Shown: in pieces, positions 17,438 through 25,983 of the stretch
Numbering within the stretch: the first letter of the stretch is position 1
Layout: every line of letters starts with the position of its first letter
Source: MM2 sp035460165
Lineage (GTDB): Bacteria; Pseudomonadota; Gammaproteobacteria; Burkholderiales; Methylophilaceae
DNA length: 64,000 nt
NCBI GenBank assembly: GCA_035460165.1
Contig: DATHWW010000024.1
Span: 141,528-205,527, forward strand
Direction of reading: 5' to 3'
Program-made: the position numbers and the translations under genes
The notes under the pieces: model-generated
Database searches by the model: none
What the model was told of the DNA's origin: nothing
What the model saw: only the letters and a program-made list of their open reading frames with translations

Positions 17438-17443
17438 GCGATG

Positions 17444-18931
17444 TTACAGCTCGTTACGCCACTCCTGGTCTTCGCAATCGAACAGACGGCTGGTCTCTTG
17501 CGGCCCCCAGGTTCCGGCCGGATAGGTATGGATGAAATCCCGCTCTTGCTGCCAATGCTTCAGGATAGGATCAACCACACGCCACGCCCACTCTACTTCG
17601 TCGAAGCGGATAAACAGTGTCTTGTCGCCTTCGATTACATCCAGGATCAGTGCCTCGTAAGCCTCAAGCGGCTTCTCGTCCGGCTTGCGGTAGGAAGCGT
17701 TGAGTTGCACCGTGCGCGTTTCCATGCCCAGGCCCGGTGCCTTGATGTGCAGTTCCATGTGCATGGATTCGGTCGGTTGCAGCGACAGCAGAATCCAGTT
17801 CGGTTCGATTTCCTCGACCGGCGTGTCATGGAACAGGTGCTGCGGCGGATGACGCAGGCGAATCGCAATCGTGGATTGCGTCTTCTCCATGCGCTTGCCA
17901 GTGCGCAGGTAGAACGGCACACCGCGCCAGCGCCAGTTATCGATATAGAACTTGGCGGCGGCAAAGGTTTCAGTCGCGGTATTCTCTTCGACACCCTGCT
18001 CTTCCTGGTAGCCTTGCACCGGCTCGCCCTTGGCCGTTCCGGCCGCATATTGCGCACGGAACGCATAGGCGTTGACCGCATCCTTGGGAATCGAACGCAT
18101 GGACTTCAGCACCTTGACCTTCTCGTCGCGGACGGCATCAGCCTCGAGCGAGGGCGGGGGCTCCATCGCGACCACGGTCAGCAACTGCATCAGGTGATTC
18201 TGCAACATGTCGCGCAGCGCGCCGGACTTGTCGTAGTAATCGGCACGGGTACCGATACCAAGATCTTCAGCCACAGTAATTTGCACGTGATTGATGAAAT
18301 TGCGATTCCAGATCGGCTCGATCAACGTATTGGCGAAACGGAACACCAGCAGGTTCTGCACGGTTTCCTTGCCGAGGTAGTGGTCGATACGGTAGATCTG
18401 CTCTTCGTCGAAGTGCTTGTGCAGCGAGCGATTGAGTTGCTGCGCGGTTTCGAGATCGGTGCCGAACGGCTTTTCGACGACGATGCGATGCAGGCCGCGC
18501 GGCTTGGAAAAGCCGAATTCGTCGAGATAGTTAATAACGGTGTTGAAATCCTTCGGAATGATCGAAAGATAGAACACGATATTGCTGCAGATGCCTTCGC
18601 GCGGCTTGGAAAGCTCTTCCTGCAATTTTTTGTAGAACTCAGGCTCGCGCAGATCGCCCGCAAGATAGGCAAAACGCTTGGCGAAACGCGCGGCGATTTT
18701 CGGGTCGACCTTATCGCCGAATTTATCGTGCAGCACCTTGTCCAGATGCTCCAGCCATGCCTCTTGCGTGTATTCCTGACGACCGAGCGCAAGGATGCTC
18801 ATATCGCCCGGAATGCGCCCAGCCACTTCCAGGTTGTATAGCGAAGGCAGCAGCTTGATGGTGGCCAGGTTTCCGGTCGCGCCGAAAATAACGAAATGGC
18901 ATGGCCCCGGAATGGTTTCTTGATTACTCAT
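17444..18931 (-). CDS. zwf: Glucose-6-phosphate 1-dehydrogenase
   Basis: A 495-residue enzyme oxidising glucose-6-phosphate to 6-phosphogluconolactone. The substrate-binding RIDHYLGKE motif and the VVEKPFGTDLETA segment are intact. The N-terminal cofactor loop reads FGATGNLATIKLLPSLY, whereas the usual form is GDLAxRKL. The Arg that contacts the NADP 2'-phosphate is Ile here and Asp is Asn, which hints at NAD+ use. It follows gnd by 13 bases and precedes crcB, so the two oxidative pentose-phosphate enzymes share a transcript. No lactonase (pgl) is present between them. Confidence 0.95.
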   Translation of the reverse strand: MSNQETIPGPCHFVIFGATGNLATIKLLPSLYNLEVAGRIPGDMSILALGRQEYTQEAWLEHLDKVLHDKFGDKVDPKIAARFAKRFAYLAGDLREPEFYKKLQEELSKPREGICSNIVFYLSIIPKDFNTVINYLDEFGFSKPRGLHRIVVEKPFGTDLETAQQLNRSLHKHFDEEQIYRIDHYLGKETVQNLLVFRFANTLIEPIWNRNFINHVQITVAEDLGIGTRADYYDKSGALRDMLQNHLMQLLTVVAMEPPPSLEADAVRDEKVKVLKSMRSIPKDAVNAYAFRAQYAAGTAKGEPVQGYQEEQGVEENTATETFAAAKFYIDNWRWRGVPFYLRTGKRMEKTQSTIAIRLRHPPQHLFHDTPVEEIEPNWILLSLQPTESMHMELHIKAPGLGMETRTVQLNASYRKPDEKPLEAYEALILDVIEGDKTLFIRFDEVEWAWRVVDPILKHWQQERDFIHTYPAGTWGPQETSRLFDCEDQEWRNEL

Positions 18932-18944
18932 TTAGGTTAGTCCC

Positions 18945-19853
18945 TTACTTTACTTTTATCGCGTGGCCGCCGAAGCCTTTACGCATCATGGCCAGCATCT
19001 TGTTTCCAAACTCATCCTTGCCCTGGCTGGCGAAGCGCGTCATCAGCGCGACTGTGATCGCCGGTGCGGGCACTCCTTGCGCGATGGCTTCGTTGACCGT
19101 CCATCGCCCCTCCCCGGAATCGGCCACATACGGCTCGATTCCATTCAATTGCTGGTCTTCCGCCAAGAACTGTACGGTTAACTCCAGCAGCCAACTCCGT
19201 ATCACGCTTCCGTCCTGCCACATTCCGGCTACGGCCGCGAGATCGAAACCGAATTCGGTCTTGCCTTTTAACAATGAAAAACCTTCCGCATATACCTGCA
19301 TGATTCCGTATTCGATGCCGTTGTGGACCATCTTGACGAAATGGCCTGCACCGCTGGGACCGCAATGCAACCAACCCTTGTCCGGCGACGGCGCCAGCGC
19401 CTGCATCAATGGCTCCACGCGCTTCACGGCGGCAGCATCGCCGCCCACCATCAGCGCATAACCGTTTTGCAGCCCCCAGATACCGCCAGCCGTCCCGACA
19501 TCCAGGTAATCGATGTCCAGCTCTTTCATTTCGGCCGCACGCGACTGCGACTCCTGATAATTGGAGTTACCGCCCTCGATCACGATATCGCCCGGAGACA
19601 GCAAGCCGCGCAACTCATCAAGCGTTTGCTCCGTCGGCTCGCCGGCGGGCAGCATCAGCCAGATGGCACGCGGCGCCGGCATTTTCGCGACTGCATCGGC
19701 AAGCGAAACGGCGACTTCAAGACCGCATTCGTCAGCAAGCTCCCGGGTAACATTCTGGCTAAGGTTATAACCTACGACTTCATGTCCGGCGCGGCGCAAA
19801 CGACGCGCCATATTGCCGCCCATTTTGCCCAAACCTATCATCGCAACTCGCAA
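18945..19853 (-). CDS. gnd: 6-Phosphogluconate dehydrogenase, decarboxylating (short type)
   Basis: A 302-residue enzyme of the short (YqeC-like) class that converts 6-phosphogluconate to ribulose-5-phosphate and CO2. The Rossmann motif MIGLGKMGGNMARRL stands at the N-terminus; GTAGGIWGLQNGYALMVGGD and GPSGAGHFVKMVHNGIEYG (catalytic Lys) follow. The start is a TTG at 19853, supported by AAGGAG seven bases upstream; the frame stays open a further 15 codons without family similarity. After the second strand it reads GYNLSQN, not NRT, so the NADP-binding Arg is missing and NAD+ preference is likely. It heads the gnd-zwf-crcB-DUF190 run. Confidence 0.93.
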   Translation of the reverse strand: MRVAMIGLGKMGGNMARRLRRAGHEVVGYNLSQNVTRELADECGLEVAVSLADAVAKMPAPRAIWLMLPAGEPTEQTLDELRGLLSPGDIVIEGGNSNYQESQSRAAEMKELDIDYLDVGTAGGIWGLQNGYALMVGGDAAAVKRVEPLMQALAPSPDKGWLHCGPSGAGHFVKMVHNGIEYGIMQVYAEGFSLLKGKTEFGFDLAAVAGMWQDGSVIRSWLLELTVQFLAEDQQLNGIEPYVADSGEGRWTVNEAIAQGVPAPAITVALMTRFASQGKDEFGNKMLAMMRKGFGGHAIKVK

Positions 19854-19860
19854 GAAAATT

Positions 19861-19866
19861 CTCCTT
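19861..19866 (-). promoter_or_regulatory. Ribosome binding site deciding the TTG start of gnd
   Basis: AAGGAG on the minus strand, seven bases before TTG 19853. It argues for that start over the more distant in-frame ATG at 19898. Confidence 0.75.
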
Positions 19867-19960
19867 TTCTGATCCGCAGGTGTTATCTTGCCCGCCACAG
19901 GTTGATCAATTATTCTAACAGGTTTGACCCCTTGACGATAACTGCCAAGGTCTAGCCGCG

Positions 19961-21448
19961 ATGCAACGCGGCCAGATGCCCCGAAAGAAAGATATTCCGT
20001 TGCGCATTCTCTACGTCACTTCAGAAGCCTATCCACTCATCAAAACCGGAGGGCTTGCCGATGTTAGCGGCTCTCTCCCGGCAGCATTCAGGCATCTGGG
20101 CGAAGACGTGCGCCTGTTGATTCCAGGTTACTCCCAGGTGTTGTCCAAATTACGCAATACCCGTGCCCTATTGGAACTGAAATGGCTGCCGATGGTAGGC
20201 AATGTAAGACTGGTAATGGGCGAAATGCCCGACACAGGCGTACCTGTGATAGCCGTCGACATCCCACAACTCTATGTGCGGGACGGCGGCCCTTACCTGG
20301 ATGCCACGGGGCATGAATGGGCAGACAATCCGCTACGCTTCGGTGTTCTTTCGCGCATTGCAGCAATACTCGCCGGCAAAGCCAGTCCGATGTCCGACTG
20401 GATTCCGGATATCGTACATTGCAACGATTGGCAATGCGGACTGGCCCCGGCCTACATGCACTATTCAGGTTCGCCATGCGCCAAATCGGTGCTCGGAATC
20501 CATAACCTCGCCTTTCAGGGAAATTTTCCAGCCGAATGGATAGACAGACTCAGTCTGCCGCCTGAAGGTTTCAGCATCAATGGGTTTGAGTACTATGGAC
20601 AGCTGTCCTTTCTGAAGGCTGGCGTTTATTACTCGGACAGCATTGCGACCGTCAGTCCAACGTATGCGCAAGAAATCCAGACGGCGGAATACGGATTCGG
20701 CTTGCAGGGGCTGCTGGCAATGCGCAGCAAGGATACTCACGGCATCCTCAACGGGATCGACATCAACGCATGGGATCCGGCCCAGGATATGCACCTGCCG
20801 CAAACATACGACAGCACCAGCCTGGACAAGAAAGACACGGTCAAACTGGCCTTGCAGCAACGGCTAGGCCTGACCCAGGATGCAGATGTACCATTGCTGG
20901 GCGTAGTCAGCCGGCTCACCAACCAGAAGGGCCTCGACCTGTTCCTCAAGTGTGCAGCCCCCCTGCTGGATCAGGGCTGCCAGATCGCCGTCCTTGGCGG
21001 CGGCGATCCCGCGCTGGAGCAAGGCTTTCTACAATTGGCACACGCGCATCCGCAGCAGGTCAGCGTCACCATCGGCTACAACGAACCGCTGTCGCACCTG
21101 ATCATGGCTGGGGCGGATATCTTTATCATGCCTTCGCGCTTCGAACCGTGCGGCCTGAACCAGATGTACGGATTGCGCTACGGCACCCCGCCGATCGTGC
21201 GCCGCACGGGAGGGTTGGCCGATTCGGTGCACGACACCACAGCAACATCGTTGGCGAACAACAGCGCAAACGGCTTTGTTTTCGACCTGCCGAATACCAA
21301 CGAGCTTTTAACAACCATCCAGCGCGCCCTGATCAGTTATGGCAACAAGGCCGAATGGCGCCAGATACAGCGAAACGGCATGGCAGTCGATTTGAGCTGG
21401 GATCACAGCGCTCAGGAATATCTGAATATCTATCATTCCCTCATGTGA
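19961..21448 (+). CDS. glgA: Glycogen synthase (ADP-glucose type)
   Basis: A 495-residue GT5 glycosyltransferase that elongates alpha-1,4-glucan from ADP-glucose. The ADP-glucose-binding KTGGLADVSGSLP lies near the N-terminus, HNLAFQG and GILNGIDINAWDP lie centrally, and the C-terminal EPCGLNQMYGLRYGTPPIVR with GGLADSV completes the active site. ATG 19961 or the ATG five codons later (19976) may be used. It is divergent from gnd and followed by a strong terminator. No other glycogen genes are in the window. Confidence 0.95.
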   Translation: MQRGQMPRKKDIPLRILYVTSEAYPLIKTGGLADVSGSLPAAFRHLGEDVRLLIPGYSQVLSKLRNTRALLELKWLPMVGNVRLVMGEMPDTGVPVIAVDIPQLYVRDGGPYLDATGHEWADNPLRFGVLSRIAAILAGKASPMSDWIPDIVHCNDWQCGLAPAYMHYSGSPCAKSVLGIHNLAFQGNFPAEWIDRLSLPPEGFSINGFEYYGQLSFLKAGVYYSDSIATVSPTYAQEIQTAEYGFGLQGLLAMRSKDTHGILNGIDINAWDPAQDMHLPQTYDSTSLDKKDTVKLALQQRLGLTQDADVPLLGVVSRLTNQKGLDLFLKCAAPLLDQGCQIAVLGGGDPALEQGFLQLAHAHPQQVSVTIGYNEPLSHLIMAGADIFIMPSRFEPCGLNQMYGLRYGTPPIVRRTGGLADSVHDTTATSLANNSANGFVFDLPNTNELLTTIQRALISYGNKAEWRQIQRNGMAVDLSWDHSAQEYLNIYHSLM

Positions 21449-21523
21449 GAAAATCTAAGTTTTGGTATGGCTATTGCTTAATTGTAAGCGAGCTTTTCTC
21501 CAAAGCTTAAATCTCCTCCTTGA

Positions 21524-21548
21524 GGGTGCGCTTCGCACCCTTTTTTTT
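21524..21548 (+). terminator. Rho-independent terminator after glgA
   Basis: GGGTGCG-CTT-CGCACCC hairpin followed directly by eight T. It lies about 75 bases after the glgA stop. Confidence 0.9.
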
Positions 21549-21565
21549 GCCAATCACCTTCTCAA

Positions 21566-22294
21566 TCAATACCGGCGTGGGCTGCCGTAACCTTCATCGA
21601 AAAGATTGAATGGCGGCGTACGGCCAACCAGTGCCTCGACCAATGCAAGCTCAAGGTCGGTATGATTCTTGAAAGGCGCGCTACGAATGCGTTGCCCGCT
21701 GGCACCATCGGCGAAAATATAGCGCGGAGCATCATGATGCTGTGAAACTATCGTTTCCTGGCTGGCAGGGTCGCCCAGTGCGGCAATATCGACAGTGCCA
21801 TAGCAAGTACAGACATAAGACCGGTCTGCCTGCGCCTCCACATACAGGCCGGTGCCGCGTATGCCGATGGTAGCCGTCGGGGTACTGAAATGATGCTCTT
21901 TCTTTCCAAAAACCGACAAAAGCGCCCCACTCACCAGTCGCAAACCCGACACCAGAAGCGAGTCGTCGCCGGAAAGCTCCAGCTTGCTGCCTCCGCGCAT
22001 CAGGAAAGCATCCTTGCCGACCACAAAAATCAGCTGCCCGTCTCTGGCCGTTTCGATGCGGTCGTTGTGCTCGATCGCGGTCTGCATGGTAGCCGGCTTG
22101 CCATTGACCAGCACTTTTCCGCGTAAATCATATATGGACTGCCCCGCCGGCAACGCGCGCGGCACTCGTCCTAAAGCACCTGCACGCGCCATGCCGGGCA
22201 GTAAAATGCTTCCTCCCAGCGCATAAGCCCCAGCTTGCAAAGCACAGATCAGGAAATCGCGACGAGCTTCGAAAGCTTCGGATTGTTTTGTCAT
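21566..22294 (-). CDS. FecR-domain protein with Tat-type signal
   Basis: A 242-residue exported protein. The N-terminus has a twin-arginine pattern (EARRDFLICALQAGAYALGG) and a possible AxA cleavage site before GALGRVP. The body is a FecR domain: YDLRGKVLVNGKPATMQTAI, a FVVGKDAFLMRGGSKLEL strand run, and TPTATIGIRGTGLYVEA, the strongest FecR signature. It has no anti-sigma N-terminal segment, so it is not a classical iron-sensing FecR. It is divergent from an outer-membrane barrel gene with about 41 bases between starts, suggesting shared regulation and a joint envelope role. Function unknown. Confidence 0.82.
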   Translation of the reverse strand: MTKQSEAFEARRDFLICALQAGAYALGGSILLPGMARAGALGRVPRALPAGQSIYDLRGKVLVNGKPATMQTAIEHNDRIETARDGQLIFVVGKDAFLMRGGSKLELSGDDSLLVSGLRLVSGALLSVFGKKEHHFSTPTATIGIRGTGLYVEAQADRSYVCTCYGTVDIAALGDPASQETIVSQHHDAPRYIFADGASGQRIRSAPFKNHTDLELALVEALVGRTPPFNLFDEGYGSPRRY

Positions 22295-22335
22295 AGCGAG
22301 TGCTTTATATTCTTGAATTCAAAGGGGTGTCAAGC

Positions 22336-23199
22336 ATGAACTGGCAACGTAGCATTTTCATACTCACATGCCAGGGACTGGCAGGAATCGCGCAGGCCGA
22401 TGCGACGCATATGGGCATCGAGGCTGCACTAGCGCATGAAAGCAATATCGGCCGCGCCGAATACAGCCGGGATGTGCAGGAAGATACCGCCTTCCAAGTA
22501 GGCGCCAACATTAGTCGCAGCGTGCGGATTACCGCCAACAGCGGACTCGTCGCTCGCGCCGGCATCCAGTTGCAAGAGCAGGCGCATTACGACAACTTGA
22601 GTCTTGCGGCGGCCGGCGCGGGAATCCGCTATCGCTTACAACCCTTCCCGGGCTTTACAACGCCGTGGATCGATCTCTCTTTGGGCGCCGAACGCCTGGA
22701 ATATCGCGACAGCGAAATCCGCGACGGGTGGGTCAGTAGTCTTGGCGTTGCAGCGGGAAAATACTTTACGGACAAATTACGCATGACCGGGGGCTGGATG
22801 GCGGAGCGGCGCCATGCGGAAAACGGCCGCGTATTCGATCTGCGCAATCACGGCTGGCATCTCGGTATTGATTTCCACCTGACGCCGCAAGCGTCGCTCT
22901 ATGCCAAGGCAACCCGGATCTTCGGCGACCAGGTCTCTTCCGCCTTCCAGTCCTCGGTGTCCGGTAATCCGCTACGCTATTCGGCGCAAACGCCTGACGC
23001 TGCACTCTCTGAACACGGAAACTCCCGCAACGCCTATCGGTTCGATGCGGTCACCAACACAATGGAATTAGGCTACAACCACGCCATCAGAGGAAACATG
23101 GCCTTCGACATCAGCGCACGCTACTTCGACGCGGATGCCGAGGGCGGACACACCTACCACGGCTACTCGGCCCGGGCAGGCTTGTTGTATCAGTTCTGA
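22336..23199 (+). CDS. Putative outer-membrane beta-barrel protein
   Basis: A protein of about 287 residues from ATG 22336 (ATG 22300 gives 12 more, with no signal-like quality). A Sec signal peptide (SIFILTCQGLAGIAQA) is followed by alternating strands rich in aromatic and Gly residues, and the protein ends in LLYQF. The terminal Phe is the usual signal for barrel assembly by BAM. I do not recognise a named family; length suggests roughly 10-12 strands. It is divergent from the FecR-domain gene and probably works with it. Confidence 0.7.
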   Translation: MNWQRSIFILTCQGLAGIAQADATHMGIEAALAHESNIGRAEYSRDVQEDTAFQVGANISRSVRITANSGLVARAGIQLQEQAHYDNLSLAAAGAGIRYRLQPFPGFTTPWIDLSLGAERLEYRDSEIRDGWVSSLGVAAGKYFTDKLRMTGGWMAERRHAENGRVFDLRNHGWHLGIDFHLTPQASLYAKATRIFGDQVSSAFQSSVSGNPLRYSAQTPDAALSEHGNSRNAYRFDAVTNTMELGYNHAIRGNMAFDISARYFDADAEGGHTYHGYSARAGLLYQF

Positions 23200-23208
23200 G
23201 TTTACTGC

Positions 23209-23757
23209 TCAGTCCAGTTTGATGAAGTGCTCGCGGTAGTACTTCAGCTCTTCGATAGACTCGTGAATGTCCGCCAGCGCGGTATGCTTGCTGGCCTTCT
23301 TGAATCCGTCATAGACCTTAGGTTTCCATCGGCGCGCCAACTCCTTGAACGTGCTGACATCCAGATTACGGTAATGGAAATAGTCCTCCAGCTTGGGCAT
23401 ATAGCGCGCCATGAAGCGGCGATCCTGGCAGATGGAATTACCGCACATCGGCGATTTATTGGCGGGGACCCATTCCTTGAGGAATTCGATCATTTGCGCT
23501 TCTGCGGCTGCTTCGTTCAGCGTCGAGGCCTTCACCTTGTCGATCAGGCCGGATTTGCCATGCGTGCCCTTGTTCCATGCATCCATACCATCCAGCACTT
23601 CGTCGGATTGATGCACGACCAGAACGGGGGATTCTGCGAGAATTTCCAGATTGGCATCCGTGATAACGACAGCGAGCTCCAGAATGACGTCACTGTCGGG
23701 GAGCAGCCCACTCATCTCCATATCGATCCAGATTAGATTATTGTTATCTTGTGCCAT
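23209..23757 (-). CDS. orn: Oligoribonuclease
   Basis: A 182-residue DEDDh 3'-5' exonuclease that degrades di- and short oligoribonucleotides, including pGpG from cyclic-di-GMP breakdown. The first motif is WIDMEMSGLLPDSD; the CGNSICQDRRFMARYMP motif and HTALADIHESIEELKYY (catalytic His and Asp) follow. Length is normal. It converges on the outer-membrane barrel gene with ten bases between stops, and is divergent from the M48 peptidase gene. Confidence 0.97.
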   Translation of the reverse strand: MAQDNNNLIWIDMEMSGLLPDSDVILELAVVITDANLEILAESPVLVVHQSDEVLDGMDAWNKGTHGKSGLIDKVKASTLNEAAAEAQMIEFLKEWVPANKSPMCGNSICQDRRFMARYMPKLEDYFHYRNLDVSTFKELARRWKPKVYDGFKKASKHTALADIHESIEELKYYREHFIKLD

Positions 23758-23820
23758 AATGAACCTTGCTGCCTTTCAACGCTTCCAAATAGTGCCGAGT
23801 TTAACCGAAAATAAATCCCG

Positions 23821-25059
23821 ATGACCGCTTTTACCACCCTGTTCCTGAGTTTGCTTGTTCTGACTACGCTGATCCGTTTCTGGCTGGGACGGCGGCATAT
23901 TGCCTATATCCAGTCGCACCGGAATACTGTTCCTCCGGCCTTCGCGAACAATATCAGTCTGGAAGCGCATCAAAAAGCGGCCGACTACTCCTCGGCCAAG
24001 ACGCGACTGGTCATCACCGAAAGCCTGGTACAGGCCGCCCTGTTATTCGCACTCACACTCGGAGGGGGCCTGCAGTGGATAGACGAAGCCTGGCGCGGGA
24101 TTTTACCGGACGCCGAGATTATCCGTGGCGCCCTGGTCATCCTGTCCGCGTTCGTCATCAGCAGCCTGATCGAGATACCGCTGGATTATTACAAGGCTTT
24201 TGTCGTGGACGAGCGCTTCGGCTTCAACAAGATGACACGCGGCATGTTTTTCACCGACATGATCAAGCACGCCGTCGTCGGCCTGGCGCTCGGCGCACCG
24301 TTGCTGTTTGCGGCACTGTGGCTGATGCAGGGGGCCGGCAATTGGTGGTGGCTGTACCTATGGGTACTGTGGTCAGGCTTTAACCTGTTGATGCTGGCGG
24401 TTTATCCGACCGTAATCGCGCCCTTGTTCAACAAGTTTTCGCCATTGACTGACGAAGCGCTGAAAACGCGCATTGAAACCTTGCTGACACGTTGCGGCTT
24501 CAAGTCGCAAGGTTTGTATGTGATGGACGGCTCGCGCCGCAGCAGCCATGGCAATGCTTATTTCACCGGCTTTGGCGCCGCCAAGCGCGTGGTGTTTTTC
24601 GATACATTGCTCGACCGCCTGGATGCGGACGAAATCGAGGCCGTATTGGCGCATGAGCTCGGCCACTTCAAGCACAAACACGTGATCAAGCGCATTGCGC
24701 TGATGTTCGTCGTCAGCTTCTTCGGCCTGGCCCTGCTCGGCTGGCTGGTCAACCAGCCGTGGTTCTATACCGATCTCGGTGTCGCCAACCCCAGCAATTA
24801 CATGGCGCTGCTGCTATTCATCCTGGTAAGCCCGGTCTTCACTTTCCTGTTCCGGCCGCTGCTTGCAGGTTATTCCCGCAAAAACGAATTCGAGGCCGAC
24901 GAATACGCCGCTACGCATTCCAATGCGAAACATCTGGTCGAAGCACTGGTCAAACTTTACCGCGACAACGCCTCGACCCTGACGCCCGATCCGTTGCATT
25001 CGGCGTTTTACGACTCTCATCCGCCGGCCAGCATACGGATCGCCAAGCTCGAATCCTGA
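23821..25059 (+). CDS. M48 family zinc metallopeptidase (Ste24/CAAX protease-like)
   Basis: A 412-residue integral membrane metalloprotease. Several membrane helices flank the zinc motif VLAHELGHFKHKH, and the third ligand Glu lies in KNEFEADEYAATH, the arrangement of Ste24-type enzymes. The N-terminal half includes IPLDYYKAFVVDERFGFNKMT, which is conserved in the family. Bacterial members are thought to act in membrane-protein quality control, but the substrate is unknown. The cytochrome c gene follows after 11 bases with a good ribosome site, so they may form an operon. Confidence 0.92.
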   Translation: MTAFTTLFLSLLVLTTLIRFWLGRRHIAYIQSHRNTVPPAFANNISLEAHQKAADYSSAKTRLVITESLVQAALLFALTLGGGLQWIDEAWRGILPDAEIIRGALVILSAFVISSLIEIPLDYYKAFVVDERFGFNKMTRGMFFTDMIKHAVVGLALGAPLLFAALWLMQGAGNWWWLYLWVLWSGFNLLMLAVYPTVIAPLFNKFSPLTDEALKTRIETLLTRCGFKSQGLYVMDGSRRSSHGNAYFTGFGAAKRVVFFDTLLDRLDADEIEAVLAHELGHFKHKHVIKRIALMFVVSFFGLALLGWLVNQPWFYTDLGVANPSNYMALLLFILVSPVFTFLFRPLLAGYSRKNEFEADEYAATHSNAKHLVEALVKLYRDNASTLTPDPLHSAFYDSHPPASIRIAKLES

Positions 25060-25070
25060 AGGAGCTCCTT

Positions 25071-25388
25071 ATGCGCATCGCAGCCATCATCGGTTTCATA
25101 TCCTTGGGAATGTTTTCCTCGATGGCGCATGCCGATCCTTTTGAGCGCGGCGATGCCGCCCGCGGCAAGGCGCTGGTAGAGAAGCACTGCATTTCCTGCC
25201 ATGCCAGCAGCTATGGGGGTGACGGTTCCGGGATCTATACGCGAGATGATCGCAAGGTTAGGGACGGCAGCGCACTAGTGCAGCAAATCCGCAATTGCAA
25301 TACCAATCTCGGGCTGCAATGGTTCGAAGATGAAGAGATTCACGTCGCCCGATATCTGAACAACACGTACTACCACTTCGACCGCTAA
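25071..25388 (+). CDS. Small periplasmic c-type cytochrome
   Basis: A 105-residue protein with a Sec signal peptide (cleavage after about MAHA, residue 21) and one haem-binding motif CISCH (Cys40, Cys43, His44). The start ATG 25071 follows GGAG. After the haem motif there is no methionine at all, so the usual His/Met axial pair is impossible; His residues near the C-terminus (EEIHVARYLNN, TYYHFDR) could provide the sixth ligand, or the site may be open. It lies 11 bases after the M48 peptidase. Electron partner unknown. Confidence 0.88.
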   Translation: MRIAAIIGFISLGMFSSMAHADPFERGDAARGKALVEKHCISCHASSYGGDGSGIYTRDDRKVRDGSALVQQIRNCNTNLGLQWFEDEEIHVARYLNNTYYHFDR

Positions 25389-25422
25389 CGGCAAAACTCC
25401 TGCCGTCTTCTATCTTAATCTA

Positions 25423-25788
25423 TTACTTCGGCCCCGGAGCGGTAGCGGCCGGATCGGTCGTGCCGGAATAGGCAGACCATGCCGGCTTGAACTCCTTCAG
25501 CGACAGTTTGCCGTCATGATTGCTGTCGGAACTCTGGAAAATCCGATCGAACCCAGGCAACACAGTCACGTCCGCCAGGGAAATGTAACCTTTCTTGCCA
25601 TTATCCAACTTGGCAAACACCGACTCGGCGGTTTCCTGCTTGCTCGGCACCACGGTCGGCATTTCCTGCGCACTCGGCGTCATTTCCATCTCGCCGGCTT
25701 CCCCGGCGCTAACGAGATTTGCAAACGCGAGTACATTGGCAATTAATAGCGCTCGTAGTGCATGGACGAGCATCACCATCCAATTCAT
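25423..25788 (-). CDS. Secreted EF-hand calcium-binding protein
   Basis: A 121-residue exported protein. The start is ATG 25788, preceded by AAGGAG; a signal peptide with cleavage near NLVSAGEA follows. The C-terminal half has one canonical EF-hand loop, DSNHDGKLSLKEF, and a degenerate partner (LDNGKKGYISLADV), so it is a calmodulin-like pair of which one site probably binds Ca2+. The acidic/Met/Pro linker in between is low complexity. Convergent with the cytochrome gene; the 34 bases between contain a weak hairpin ACGGCA/TGCCGT that may terminate both. Function unknown. Confidence 0.8.
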   Translation of the reverse strand: MNWMVMLVHALRALLIANVLAFANLVSAGEAGEMEMTPSAQEMPTVVPSKQETAESVFAKLDNGKKGYISLADVTVLPGFDRIFQSSDSNHDGKLSLKEFKPAWSAYSGTTDPAATAPGPK

Positions 25789-25983
25789 GACTTTCTCCTT
25801 TTGATTTTGCGGTTGATTCCGCAAAGTCACTCAGCCCCATCGAGATAATTGATTGTATTCATTAGAATTATGATCGATAGCTTGCGCTAGCGCGGCTTCA
25901 ACGCCTTATAGAACGGACGCCGTACTGCAAAGGAAAGTTCCTTCCGGCATCAGGCGCAACGAAAATTAGGCAATAATGACGCC

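Noticed and set aside
17438..17443. Fluoride riboswitch before crcB
   Set aside because: Only six bases separate zwf and crcB, and no such fold is seen inside the zwf end.
17264..18841. A 525-residue ORF antisense to zwf
   Set aside because: It has no family resemblance, is rich in Arg/His/Gln, and lies exactly opposite a complete zwf; a GC-rich codon shadow.
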